This document shows, piece after piece, positions 46,192 to 55,654 of a stretch of DNA of 64,000 bases; positions within the stretch are counted from its first letter, which is position 1; each line of letters begins with the position of its first letter. The stretch is from Clostridium sp. BJN0013 (GTDB lineage: Bacteria; Bacillota; Clostridia; Clostridiales; Clostridiaceae): the NCBI RefSeq assembly GCF_040939125.1, contig NZ_CP162495.1, positions 3,658,001-3,722,000 of the forward strand, written 5' to 3'. Below the pieces are notes generated by a model, which was not told the origin of the DNA, made no database searches, and worked only from the letters and a program-made list of their open reading frames with translations. The translations under genes and the position numbers were made by a program.

Positions 46192-46374
46192 GTAAAGAGG
46201 TATACATTAGATATTGAAACATACTCGAAAATTTAGAACTAAGAAGAAATTATTCAATTGCAATTATGATAACCACTTCATTATCAAATCGTTTTTTTAT
46301 GTTTATTAGAGGATTTATAATTGTAGGGCTTGTCATGAGAGACACGTGTAGTATTTTTTCAGGAATTGAAAGAT

Positions 46375-46672
46375 ATGAATGAGAAATCAACCAAATCATT
46401 GAGTTGTCTTAGAAAATGGTCCTTTGGAATAATCAATTCATATAGTCCTTGATACTTACTCATTACAAATTGTTGCTGCACCTTTATCATATAGTTCATT
46501 CCTTCCAATCAATAAATCATTATCTTCTTAGTTATATTATTCGCCATGACGTTTCAAAATCCTTTTTGTTTGAACAACTTAACATAAAAGAAATATCATT
46601 TATTGGTAAAAAAGGCAAAACCGCCATCACTTTTGTGATGACGGTCAATATTCTTAGTTTTTCAGTGGCCTC
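46375..46672 (-). mobile_element. IS1182-family remnant (copy C, right end and transposase N-terminus only)
   Basis: Nearly identical to the right end of copy A, including the terminal repeat ending TTTTTCAGTGGCCTC at 46672 and the first ~40 transposase codons. It is truncated at ~46375 inside the transposase (DFSF). It abuts the dinB fragment. Confidence 0.85.
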
Positions 46673-47282
46673 GGTATTACAGAGCTTTGGAAAAAGGATA
46701 TTAAACTTAAATTGTGGCCATTGCCGGTACAATTTATGCATGGAGTAGGAAAGCAAACTGCGCAAAAACTGCAAAAAATGGGGATAAAGACTATTGGAGA
46801 ACTTGCACTTTTTGACAGAAAGTATCTCGTAAGAAAACTTGGCAAATTAGGTGACGAGCTTCATCAACTTGCTAATGGAATTGATATTTCCACAGTAAAA
46901 CCTCATTCACGAAAAGATGTAAAGTCTATTGGTAAGTCAACTACATTAGCCCATGATATTTCAGATATAAACAGTGCAAAAATTATTCTTATGAAACTTT
47001 CGGATGAAGTTGGAATGACCGCTCGTAAGTATAATAAAAAGGGGCGTACAGTACAAATTAATATTAAATATTCCAATTTTCAATCCATTACCAGACAAAC
47101 GACTATACCTGCAACTTATCTTGTGAAAGAAATTTATTCTGCGGGAATTGAAATGCTTAAGAAAAACTGGAATAAACAGCTATCAGTACGTCTATTGGGA
47201 ATAAGTCTTAGTGGATTTTCAAAAGATAATGAAAATGAACAGATATCTATGTTTAATATGCTACAAATGGAGCATGAAAAAA
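46673..47282 (+). pseudogene. dinB: dinB (DNA polymerase IV), middle and little-finger part
   Basis: Reads in frame from the IS1182 junction: LWPLPVQFMHGVGKQTAQKL (thumb helix-hairpin-helix), GIKTIGELALFDRKYLVRKLG, KSIGKSTTLAHDISD, RLLGISLSGFSKDNEN, MFNMLQ. This is the second half of a Y-family polymerase. The catalytic palm is lost to the IS1182 remnant and the C-terminal ~25 residues are replaced by an IS4 fragment. A matching C-terminal piece lies at 40770-40870. Confidence 0.8.
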
Positions 47283-47364
47283 ATAGAAGAAATGTTTAGA
47301 GATTTAAAATCTAATGGATTTCATGTGGAAGATACATGGACAGAAAATATTGTTTATTTAAAGA

Positions 47365-48623
47365 CACGAGTGTTGATTATCCAAAATACGTAAATAAAAA
47401 GGTATGAAAATGAGGTCATCCTATGGTAATATTAATTTGCTGAGAAAAAATACTACTGTTTAGGAGAGTGACCTCATGAGAAATAATACCACTATATTTG
47501 ATATATTTCAAACACTTTTAAAAAAAGAAGAAGTAATTACAGTATGTGCGGTTTTAGGCTATAAGGATACATCAAGAAAATTCACAGTATATGATTTGTT
47601 TCAATTTTTTATAGCGACAGCAACTAATGAATACAAAAGTTTTAGAGCTGGTTCAGATTTTATGAATGAAGCTGGATTAAGAGCAGTTGATTATTCCACA
47701 ATTTCGAAGAAAGCAGCAAATGTAGATTATAAAATAGCTAAGAAATTATTTGAGATTCTTATAACTAAATGCAATCGTTCAACTCGAAGAATACTTAAAT
47801 TACCAAAAGATTTATTAGCAGTAGATTCCACTACTATAACTGTTGGTGAAGGCAGATTGAAATGGGCAAAGTTCAAAGGTAATAAGTCAGGAATAAAGCT
47901 GCATGTGGCTCTTAATGTAAATACTTTAATGCCTCAAAAAGTCATTGAAACTACTGCAAACAAACATGATGGTCCAATAGGTGAAAAACTTATTAATACA
48001 GATTGTATCTTGGTAGAAGATAGAGCTTATGGGAAACATAAGAGATATGATATGTTTAAATCTATAAAACAAGCATTTGTCATAAGAATCAAAGACAATA
48101 TAACTCTAAGTTATCCAAAAAACATAAAAAGTTTAAGAACTGAAAATTCTAATATAATCAAGGATGTTACTTGTTATCTTGGAGAAGGCTCTTCTAAAAC
48201 TGAAAATAGATTTAGAGTTGTTCAATTTAGTGACTTCTATGGAAAATCCATAAGGGTATGTACTAACTTAATGGCCATTACACCTGAAAAAATTGCAGAT
48301 ATCTATAAAGAAAGATGGAAAGTTGAAAGCTTTTTTAGATTTATAAAGCAAAATTTGAATGTTAAAAGATTGTTTGGAACAAGTGAAAATGCAGTTTACA
48401 ATCAACTTTTTATAGCTTTAATTGCGTATGTATTACTTCATTTTTCTTATGTTAATGTGTCTCAAAATTTGAAATTTGTTAAGTTATCATTTTGTGAGTT
48501 TGTTAGAAAACTTCTTAATTCTACACTTCAAGACGAAGTTCAAGTATGCATTGACTTATTATTTAAAAATATCAATAATTATCAAATTTGTTTATGGTGA
48601 AAAATGGTTAATCAACATGTGTG
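47365..48623 (+). mobile_element. IS4-family insertion sequence, complete, with 9-bp target duplication
   Basis: 1259 bp. Ends begin CACGAGTGTTGATTA and, in reverse, CACACATGTTGATTA. The direct repeat ATTTAAAGA flanks both sides exactly (47356-47364 and 48624-48632), showing that this was a clean, fairly recent insertion into an already present older IS4-type element. Confidence 0.9.
47476..48600 (+). CDS. IS4-family transposase (intact)
   Basis: 374 residues. DDE residues are visible: LLAVDSTTITVGEG (D1), CILVEDRAYGKHKRYDMF (D2) and IYKERWKVESFFRFIKQNLN (Y-R-E-K type, catalytic E). The N-terminus has the DUF4372-like helical domain (FDIFQTLLKKEEVI). AGGAGAGTGACCTC precedes the ATG. Full length, no disruption. 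Confidence 0.93.
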   Translation: MRNNTTIFDIFQTLLKKEEVITVCAVLGYKDTSRKFTVYDLFQFFIATATNEYKSFRAGSDFMNEAGLRAVDYSTISKKAANVDYKIAKKLFEILITKCNRSTRRILKLPKDLLAVDSTTITVGEGRLKWAKFKGNKSGIKLHVALNVNTLMPQKVIETTANKHDGPIGEKLINTDCILVEDRAYGKHKRYDMFKSIKQAFVIRIKDNITLSYPKNIKSLRTENSNIIKDVTCYLGEGSSKTENRFRVVQFSDFYGKSIRVCTNLMAITPEKIADIYKERWKVESFFRFIKQNLNVKRLFGTSENAVYNQLFIALIAYVLLHFSYVNVSQNLKFVKLSFCEFVRKLLNSTLQDEVQVCIDLLFKNINNYQICLW

Positions 48624-49104
48624 ATTTAAAGAATCTATATTTATGCTTAAGTATAGCATATACGTGGATAATAATATTAGGGGCAGATTGTTCTAAAAAT
48701 AAGAAAAGCAGAATTATAGGTGCAACCAAGAAAATAAAGAATAAAGTAACTAGAATATACAGTCTGTTTAGAAGTGGATTGACATGGTTTAACAGATGTT
48801 ATGATTCTAGTAGAAAAAAGTATAGACTTAAATTTAATTTTGTGCTTTATGATATATAGTATGGAGAAGCAGTATATTCTATGGTTAAAAATGAAATATT
48901 TACCTTGAATTAAAGGACAAGTATACCTATACTAATTTACATAAATTTCATTTATATTAATATATACACTTTTTAGGTTATTAATGAAATTATACTATAT
49001 GTATTTATATTCCTAAATATAATTTCTGTGTAAATTATTTATTATTTATCCAAATAACTGTCCGTAAGTCAGCTAAGACACCTCTTTTTTTTAGAAAAAT
49101 ATAT

Positions 49105-49153
49105 AAAAAAAGAGTTCAAGATTACTTCAATTTAAGAAATAACCTTGAACTCT
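49105..49153 (-). terminator. Rho-independent terminator of guaA
   Basis: On the minus strand GAGTTCAAG...CTTGAACTC with a T7 tract, 37 bp after the guaA stop. It belonged to guaA and moved with the 3' fragment. Confidence 0.7.
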
Positions 49154-49189
49154 TTAAGTTCACATATTCATTTATATATCTATGTTTGG

Positions 49190-49393
49190 TCATTCCCACT
49201 CGATAGTAGCTGGAGGTTTTGAGGTTATATCATAAACAATTCTGTTTACTCCTTTAACTTCATTAACAATTCTCCTTGAAACTTTATCTAAAACTTCATA
49301 AGGTATCCTAGCCCAGTCAGAAGTCATAGCATCCGTAGATATAACTGCCCTTAGTGCAATAGTATCTTCGACACGTTTTATTAATACCTTCAA
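49190..49393 (-). pseudogene. guaA: guaA (GMP synthase) 3' fragment at an integration site
   Basis: The last ~60 codons of GMP synthase are preserved: [40 protein letters not shown] and [12 protein letters not shown] before TGA. There is no N-terminal part; the start of the open frame is artificial. Integrative elements that insert at the 3' end of guaA displace such a fragment. On this orientation the intact guaA should lie beyond the right edge, past 64 kb. Confidence 0.85.
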
Positions 49394-49582
49394 AACTACT
49401 TTTAAAATCCCTTTGATACATCATAAAAAGCATTTATGACGTTTTTCTAAATTTATTATAAATTTAACTATTTATTTAGTCAATATTTTTACGGAAATTT
49501 AGAGATTTCACACCTAAACTCCAGTAAAAAATTTACTTTTACTGAAACTATATTTTATTACACTTAATTAAATAAAATGGTA

Positions 49583-50724
49583 TTACCACACCCCTGCTAA
49601 TCGTATAGTAATACTACCTACAACACTACTATCTACATCTGAAGTTGCTGTAATCGTCAAATATTCACTACCATCTCCATTGATATTTGTTACACTAAAA
49701 TTATTACCATCTATAATGGTTCTTATGTAATAACTTATGTCCACACCACTAAAACTGAATGTAAATGTATCAGACTGTTGTGAACTATTACACGCATATA
49801 CAGAAATATTAGCAGTACGACCTTTTAATAAGCTTAATTGGATTTTAATTTCTCCAATATTCTGATAAGTTGTTGAAAATTTAATTGTTTTTGCTACTAC
49901 AGCATTAATTGTCGTAGGTATTGTTTTTGTATATGTAATGCTATCCCCATCAATAAATAATACTGTTATATTACAAGTACCCTGAGAAACAGCATTTACG
50001 ATTCCAGTTGAATCCACAGTTGCTATATTTTCATTATCACTCGAATATATCAAAGTTGGATTACTTACAATATTTCCATTATGTGTTATTGTGGTTGTTA
50101 TTTGTTGTGTAGCTCCAACATCTATGTTTATTTCTGTAAGATTTACAGTCATAGAATAATTATAAAAATGACCTCCTTCTGGTATCTCATTTATTAAGTC
50201 ATCAGTTGGGAGTATGGAATCCTTTTCTGCAGTAAACTTAACTAATCCTTCTAAACTAAGATCAACTCCTATGATTTTCCATGCACTTTTCAGCTTTATA
50301 TATTTATTTTGATCTGCTCCGTAATAGAATTTAAAGGGACTGTAACTATGATGATTCCTTTTGGTAAAATCATAAACTGATTTGTTTGAGTATCCAATGT
50401 TATTATTTCTATATACCCAGGGATTACATTCATGGATGTATTAATGTTAAAATTAATGTTATATGGACACTTTCTCACAGTATATGTATTATAGCACCCA
50501 TTAACATTCTCACTTTTTGTAATAATCAGATAATTCATATCGTTATACTTTATCATATCACCCTGTCTAAGATTATTTATAGCAAAGAAATACTTTGTAT
50601 CTATAGAATTGAATTTATCATCTATCTTTTTAAATACACCAGTGATATTAGTAGTATTATTTAATACACATATCTTTCCAACTCTTTTTAATGCTTGATT
50701 AAAGTGATTTAATAATGTATTCAT
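49583..50724 (-). pseudogene. Phage structural protein with C-terminal Ig-like (Big_2) domain, frameshifted
   Basis: Two frames encode one protein. The first (50296-50724) starts MNTLLNHFNQALKRVGKICV after AGGTGG. After a T4 run (50307-50310; A4 on the coding strand) the other frame continues with YIKLKSAWKIIGVDLSLEG, DDLINEIPEGG, typical of small phage head-tail proteins. It then has an Ig-like domain (DVGATQQITTTITHNGN, IATVDSTGIVNAVSQGTCNI) to 49583. One extra A fuses them to ~380 residues. Product: probable neck or head-closure/decoration protein. Confidence 0.65.
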
Positions 50725-50732
50725 TCTACCAC

Positions 50733-51083
50733 CTACCTATTCTTAGTGAATAACATAAATACATTGGAATATTCCTCTGTATCACTATCAGGAATTGAAG
50801 CAATTCTATCTTTTATTTTTTGAATTCTTACCTCTAGCAATTTATAACATTCAGCTACACTTAAATTAGTTGTACCATCTTCTATTTTACGCATTAAATC
50901 AACATCATTACTTAAAGCTTCCAGTATATCAATTATAGTAAGTAATAAATCACGCTGCATTGCTTCCTTATTATATGTATCTGTAGAAGTTAAATTATTC
51001 TCCTCTAAATACATTGTATATACATCATCCGTAAAGTAATCTTTATTGTTTAATTCTACTTTTAACCTTTCTAATACCGTCAT
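50733..51083 (-). CDS. Phage head-tail connector-like hypothetical protein
   Basis: 116 residues, helical (LERLKVELNNKDYFTDDVYTM; LEALSNDVDLMRKIEDGTTN). Size, position directly before the head-closure-like gene (8-bp gap) and helical character fit phage connector-type proteins, but no motif proves it. AGGAAG precedes the ATG. Confidence 0.55.
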   Translation of the reverse strand: MTVLERLKVELNNKDYFTDDVYTMYLEENNLTSTDTYNKEAMQRDLLLTIIDILEALSNDVDLMRKIEDGTTNLSVAECYKLLEVRIQKIKDRIASIPDSDTEEYSNVFMLFTKNR

Positions 51084-51111
51084 TTTATATCTACTTCCTT
51101 TCCTATTTTTA

Positions 51112-51150
51112 AATATAAAAAAGGTATCCTCTAATTGGATACCCCTTTTA
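51112..51150 (-). terminator. Rho-independent terminator
   Basis: On the minus strand GGTATCC, loop AATTAGA, GGATACC followed by TTTTTTATA, just after the gene at 51176-51442. Confidence 0.7.
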
Positions 51151-51175
51151 AATCTTTCATTTCATATAATTATGT

Positions 51176-51442
51176 TTAACATTTTAAAATTTTCATTACT
51201 TCTTTTAGTTTATAATGCTGATAGAACTCTTCCCCTTTTTCATCAATTGTTTTTAAATGCTTGTTAATCATAAATTTAATTATAGACGTATCTTCTAAAT
51301 ACTTTCTATACGAGCAAGTACACTCTACTAAAGTATTTTTGTATTTACATTTTACTCTTAAAGTATCATCCCACCTAAAAACATGACATTGAATTTCTTC
51401 ATTATTGTGCATTACATAATATGGGAAATCATCATATTTCAT
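51176..51442 (-). CDS. Hypothetical protein
   Basis: 88 residues (MKYDDFPYYVMHNNEEIQCH, FRWDDTLRVKCKYKNTLVEC). Mixed beta then helical, five cysteines. GAGGTG lies upstream. It has its own terminator. No family recognised; a phage or element accessory gene by context. Confidence 0.55.
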   Translation of the reverse strand: MKYDDFPYYVMHNNEEIQCHVFRWDDTLRVKCKYKNTLVECTCSYRKYLEDTSIIKFMINKHLKTIDEKGEEFYQHYKLKEVMKILKC

Positions 51443-51840
51443 AAAATCACCTCTTAATTATTAATGATTGATATGTTTCTCATCATATATCAATATAAAT
51501 TTATTGTGATTATTTAAGATTTTTCTTTAAGTGTATATTTTCACTTTATCTATTATGTAATATTCTACAAGATAACTAAATATCCTTCTATTTACATAAA
51601 TAATTTAGTATCATCTGCACTATTAAAATTAACTACTCCATTGCTGGATTTTATTATACTATATTTTACATTTCTTATCAAAATATCATTTCTTTCTTAT
51701 TTTCAGATATAAAAAAGCAAGCCATTTTTATAACCTGCTTAATGATTAAATCTCATTCTAAGAGGTACTGAGTATGTATACTTAAAAAAATAAATCTTAT
51801 ATAAAAATTTCTATGCTACTGTTTTAGGCAGTACCTTATG
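51443..51840. other. Intergenic region with terminator
   Basis: No gene. On the minus strand AAGCAGG...CTTGCTTTTTTATA (51712-51745) forms a terminator for the gene at 51841-53172. Confidence 0.5.
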
Positions 51841-53172
51841 TTAGTTGCTTATAATAATATGATACTTATAAGCTTTATCCCAGTCATATTCATTAGGAAT
51901 AATATTTATATCTCCACCACCTACAGATATCGCTTTCATGGCTATTGGTGATACTGATTCCATAACATTAGCATCAAATAAAACTCTTTGCGAGGATTTC
52001 GGAGAAACATCTCCTACTAAATTAATTAATTGTCCTTTTTTTACTTGTATACTTGATCCATCTGGATAATTAGTATTCATTATATATCCATATTCATCTA
52101 TTGAATATTTTATTACAATAGAATTGTTTATTGCTTGTTGCTGCTCTTTAGCTTCTTCCTCTTCTTTAGATTTTTCTTGTGCTTGTGTAATTGTATTCTT
52201 TAACTGCGTTGTATCATTATTATTAGCATCCACCTCCAATATATTTTCAATATATTTATTTGCGCTATCATAATCTCCATTTTTTATTGCATTATTAGTA
52301 GCTTGAATATTATCATTTATAATATTCTTCTTACATTGTAATATTTTATTTTGTGCATTATTATATATTTGTAGTGCATCCTGATTTATTGTATTAAGTT
52401 TTTGTATCGCATCTGAATATTTTTTATCATTTATTAGCTTTAAACCCTCATTATATATATTTTGATATTGTTTATACTTTTGTGCTAATGTAAGCTCTTT
52501 TTGAACATTGCTATCATTTCTATATGTTAATGCTTTACTATATAATTGTATTGCTTCATCACAGTTCCCTGCATTTAATTTTTGACTAGCTATTTTAACT
52601 AAATTATTAAATTCTTTAGCTTGTACATATTTATATCCACCAAACCATGAACTACATATAAGTATTAATGAAATTAAATCTATAATTACCTTTTTAACAC
52701 TTAATTTTTTGAGATCAGGTATCTTTATTTGTGTTATTTTTTCTACCAATGTAGAACCATCTTTATTTTCAACTAAGGTTGCTTTATTATTATTTATTTT
52801 TGTTCCACTTAAAACAATTGCAACTATTATAGCTAAAACACTAACACCTAAGCCCCTAACAAACATAGCAAAACCCTTTAAAGCTTTTCCGACATCTTGA
52901 TAATATACTTCTGCTAGTGATATACCAGCTTGGGATTGAAGCGTTGTCATATCATCCCCAACTTTACTTATTTGCTCTGCTGAAATGAAAAATAATATAC
53001 ATCCCGCAAATGCTGTAATAATATAAATTACGAATAAACTAGATTTATTTCTAATATTAGTGTTCGTATTATTTAATGGTATTTGCCTAACTCCTGTTCT
53101 TAAACCACTTCCACACACACTACAAAATAAACTATCATCTTCAATTTTATGTAAACAATTTGGACAAATCAT
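51841..53172 (-). CDS. Zinc-ribbon, membrane and TPR-like repeat protein
   Basis: 443 residues. Zinc ribbon C3-x2-C6...C17-x2-C20 at the N-terminus. Membrane helices at ~50-65 (SLFVIYIITAFAGCILFFIS), ~105-125 and ~165-180 (VIIDLISLILICSSWFGGY). Then TPR-like repeats with NAGNCDEAIQLYSKALTY, KKYSDAIQKLNTINQD and NGDYDSANKYIENILEV, a coiled coil and a beta C-terminus. It looks like a membrane-bound scaffold or sensor. AGGAGG precedes the ATG. The amber-interrupted gene and a 42-codon gene lie just upstream. Confidence 0.65.
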   Translation of the reverse strand: MICPNCLHKIEDDSLFCSVCGSGLRTGVRQIPLNNTNTNIRNKSSLFVIYIITAFAGCILFFISAEQISKVGDDMTTLQSQAGISLAEVYYQDVGKALKGFAMFVRGLGVSVLAIIVAIVLSGTKINNNKATLVENKDGSTLVEKITQIKIPDLKKLSVKKVIIDLISLILICSSWFGGYKYVQAKEFNNLVKIASQKLNAGNCDEAIQLYSKALTYRNDSNVQKELTLAQKYKQYQNIYNEGLKLINDKKYSDAIQKLNTINQDALQIYNNAQNKILQCKKNIINDNIQATNNAIKNGDYDSANKYIENILEVDANNNDTTQLKNTITQAQEKSKEEEEAKEQQQAINNSIVIKYSIDEYGYIMNTNYPDGSSIQVKKGQLINLVGDVSPKSSQRVLFDANVMESVSPIAMKAISVGGGDINIIPNEYDWDKAYKYHIIISN

Positions 53173-53194
53173 AATTATCCTCCTAAATATTTGA

Positions 53195-53323
53195 TTAATC
53201 TAAAACATATTGAACTTGTTCTTTATCCAATGTTGCAGTTGTCCCATCCATATGAGTTATATTAATATCAGTTATTTCAGCACAATCATCATATGAGTAC
53301 TGTGTATTATCACATAATTTCAT
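53195..53323 (-). CDS. Small hypothetical protein
   Basis: 42 residues: MKLCDNTQYSYDDCAEITDI then NITHMDGTTATLDKEQVQYV. Its ATG overlaps the end of the preceding gene, a sign of translational coupling. AGAAAG is a modest ribosome site. No family recognised. Confidence 0.45.
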   Translation of the reverse strand: MKLCDNTQYSYDDCAEITDINITHMDGTTATLDKEQVQYVLD

Positions 53324-53540
53324 TTCTTTCTAACATCATTATCTTCCCTACATTTTTTAAGGCATCTTCATAATATTCTTTTGCCTTAGTAAATTTATCT
53401 GATTTATTACATTTTTCAGCTTGAACAATATCGTCAGTAAAATTTTTATCATTTGCATATACTTTATACTTATAAATTTCAAAGACACCAACCACAATTA
53501 TTATAAATATTATTATAATTGTTAGCTAGTGTCTTTTCAT
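53310..53540 (-). pseudogene. Small membrane protein gene with an amber codon at position 5
   Basis: ATG at 53538-53540 reads MKRH, then TAG at 53526-53528, then, in the same frame, a membrane helix (LTIIIIFIIIVVGVFEIYKY) and DIVQAEKCNKSDKFTKAKEYYEDAL, a TPR-like helix pair also seen in the larger neighbour. The open part starts at the amber. Either a nonsense mutation or a non-standard start in the helix. Confidence 0.5.
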
Positions 53541-54364
53541 GAATAATATATCATTTTTACTACGCAATTGAATCTTTTCCATTTGCAACACCTCCATATC
53601 ATTTAGATATTCATTAACATTTTATTTATGCAATATTAATATTCTACAAATTATAGTAAAATCCTTCTAAAATATTCTATTATATTAATTCTTTTCTCTA
53701 AATATCCATAATAAGATAATAATATCAAGTACATTAAAATACCCTCAAACGGATTAATGGGGTACATTTGAAGGTATTTTGGTATATAAAAACTCAAATT
53801 TTGCTGTGGGTAAAAAAGTTACTAACTAAAACGATTTTTTAAGAAAAGGGGTAATTTATTCCTTTTGATGCCATAAGAACATAATTTTATAAAAACATTC
53901 TTCTGTAATTTTATGCATTTTTACCAGGAACTCTAAATGATAATTTAATTCAACTGAAATAACAACTTCGCTAAATAAGATAATTTAGCGAACTTGTTAT
54001 ATATACATAAATTCTCTTTAAGCCATTGATATTAATGGATTTATACAACTTTGCACTTTTATTATCCAAAAATTACTATTGAGAATAGATTGTATTCAGT
54101 ATATTAATACATTATTTTATGTATATAATTGTATATTATACGTTAATTTCCATTATTTATATATGTATATTATTGCGTAAATAATGTATATTATGCATAA
54201 TATATATCGTTATCTCTTGTAATTATTTTTAAAAAATTAATTGGAATTTTTTGTTTTTTTCATTTTTTTATAACACAGGTGTTTTTAATTTTATACTGAC
54301 CAGTCAGTTTATATTTTGTTATGTTAACTATATTCAATCTGCAAGTTGACAATGCTAATATTAA
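53541..54364. other. Non-coding, very AT-rich region with hairpins
   Basis: Hairpins: AAAATACCCTCAAA...TTTGAAGGTATTTT (53731-53783) and TTCGCTAAAT, AAGAT, ATTTAGCGAA (~53968-53992, 10 bp perfect). The palindrome ACTGAC-CA-GTCAGT (54295-54308) resembles a TetR-type operator. No gene seen in either strand. Confidence 0.45.
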
Positions 54365-54612
54365 TTATATCCCTCCTATATTACTGTTTTGATTAATGGT
54401 AGTATCATTACTATTTTCATTTTCCTCTTTCAATCTATTCAATTCCTGAGTAACATCTGTGGTTATTGGCGACTTCTCAATGATTGTTTTCTTGCTAATA
54501 GCATCCATATTATATTGAGTATTAAGTTCCTGTAATAGTTCTTGTGCATTCACAGGTCTACTATAATTGAATTCTACATCAATATAATCTGTATCACTGA
54601 ATTGGTGCTAGT
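54365..54612 (-). pseudogene. Phage portal protein (SPP1 gp6-like), C-terminal fragment
   Basis: On the minus strand, in frame from the IS3 junction: DTDYIDVEFNYSRPVNAQEL, TQYNMDAISKKTIIEKSP, VTQELNRLKEENEN. These match the end of SPP1-type portal proteins (V-x-F-x-R-x-x-P-x-N...ISxET...D-x-x-E-x-x-R). The N-terminal part is lost at the IS3 element. Confidence 0.6.
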
Positions 54613-54619
54613 ATAAAAA

Positions 54620-55470
54620 TGTAGACACAAAAATTCGAACAATATAGAATAAAAGAAAAGGAGTGTCTACAAAGATGTCAAATAAATCCAAAAGATATAC
54701 AGAAGATTTTAAAAATACAATAGTAGAACTTTATAAATCAGGTAAATCTTTAAGTGAGTTAAACAGCGAATATGGCGCATCTAAATCAACAATAATCATG
54801 GGTTAAAAAATCAACACCTATACAGATAGATAATAACAAAACTATTACGACAGCTGATTATCAGGTATTGATGAAAAAAATGGCCAGGTTGGAGGAAGAA
54901 AATGAGATATTAAAAAAAGCTATGGCCATATTTGCAAAGAAAAATTAAATGTATTATACAAGTTTATTAAAGATAACAAAAATAATTATAGTATTAAGTT
55001 AATGTGTGAGGTTTTTAATGTACCAAGAAGTTCTTTTTATAAAAATTCCAGGTGCAGCCAGAGTACACGAAGTATTCAAAATGAACAGATTAAATCCTCT
55101 ATTCTAGATATTTATAGAGATAGTAAGGGACGTTATAGTGCAATAAAAATAAATCATAAGCTTAGGCAGCTCAATATAAATATAAGCATTAAAAGAACCC
55201 AGCGACTTATGAGAGAATTAGGTATACGGGCTATTGTATGTAAAAAATTCAGGCCGGTTCAATCCAGTTCCACGATACATGGAAAAGAAAATATCTTAAA
55301 AAGAGACTTCAATTCAAGTACTATTAACGAAAAATGGTGTACAGATATAACTTATATACATACTGTAAAAGATGGATGGTGTTATCTTGCATCTGTCATG
55401 GATCTCTACAGCAGGAAGATAATTGGTTACAGTTTCTCTAGAACTATGGATTCCAAACTGGGAAATCACA
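54620..55470 (+). mobile_element. IS3-family element, truncated at its 3' end
   Basis: Left terminal motif TGTAGACACAAAAATTCG at 54620. OrfA starts at 54675 (SNKSKRYTEDFKNTIVELYK), is frameshifted after STIIM, and its leucine-zipper part continues ARLEEENEILKKAMAIFAKK. OrfB (to 55475) has the Y-family start (DNKNNYSIKLMCEVFNV), HTH_21 region and the first catalytic Asp (WCTDITYIHTVKDGWCYLAS) with VMDLYSRKIIG. The rest of the rve domain is missing. Confidence 0.8.
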
Positions 55471-55650
55471 TATAATTTTACCTTATGATTAGTTCCATTA
55501 TAATTATTAAATATTATCTCTCTACCATTATTAATATTAATTGATTTTATATATTTGAGCTTTTCTCGAAAAAGTGGACACTTTATAGTTAGAAATTCTC
55601 TCAATATCGCATAATTACTATTGTTATTATTGACTATAGTATTTTCCCTA
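55471..55650 (-). pseudogene. Unidentified gene fragment between two IS3 elements
   Basis: On the minus strand an open frame reads NNNNSNYAILREFLTIKCPL, FREKLKYIKSININNGREII, NHKVKLYVISQF up to the truncated IS3. It has no start or end. It could be part of the same gene as the nuclease-like piece at 56880-57395 or a phage gene. Confidence 0.35.
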
Positions 55651-55654
55651 AAAT

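Larger units (their letters stand above)
47283..49083 (+). pseudogene. IS4-type transposase, degenerate copy 3 (split by a second IS)
   Basis: The catalytic Glu region (IEEMFRDLKSNGFHVEDTWTE) at 47283-47364 continues after a nested IS with FKNLYLCLSIAYTWIIILG and RSGLTWFNRCYDSSRKKYRL up to 48859. The right terminal motif CTGTCCGTAAGTCAG is at ~49066. The N-terminal two thirds are missing; the join to dinB is a deletion point. Confidence 0.75.

Noticed and set aside
46449-46748. 99-codon plus-strand frame across the IS1182 remnant and dinB
   Set aside because: Antisense to the transposase N-terminus and fused by chance to dinB DNA; the same antisense frame appears at both full copies.
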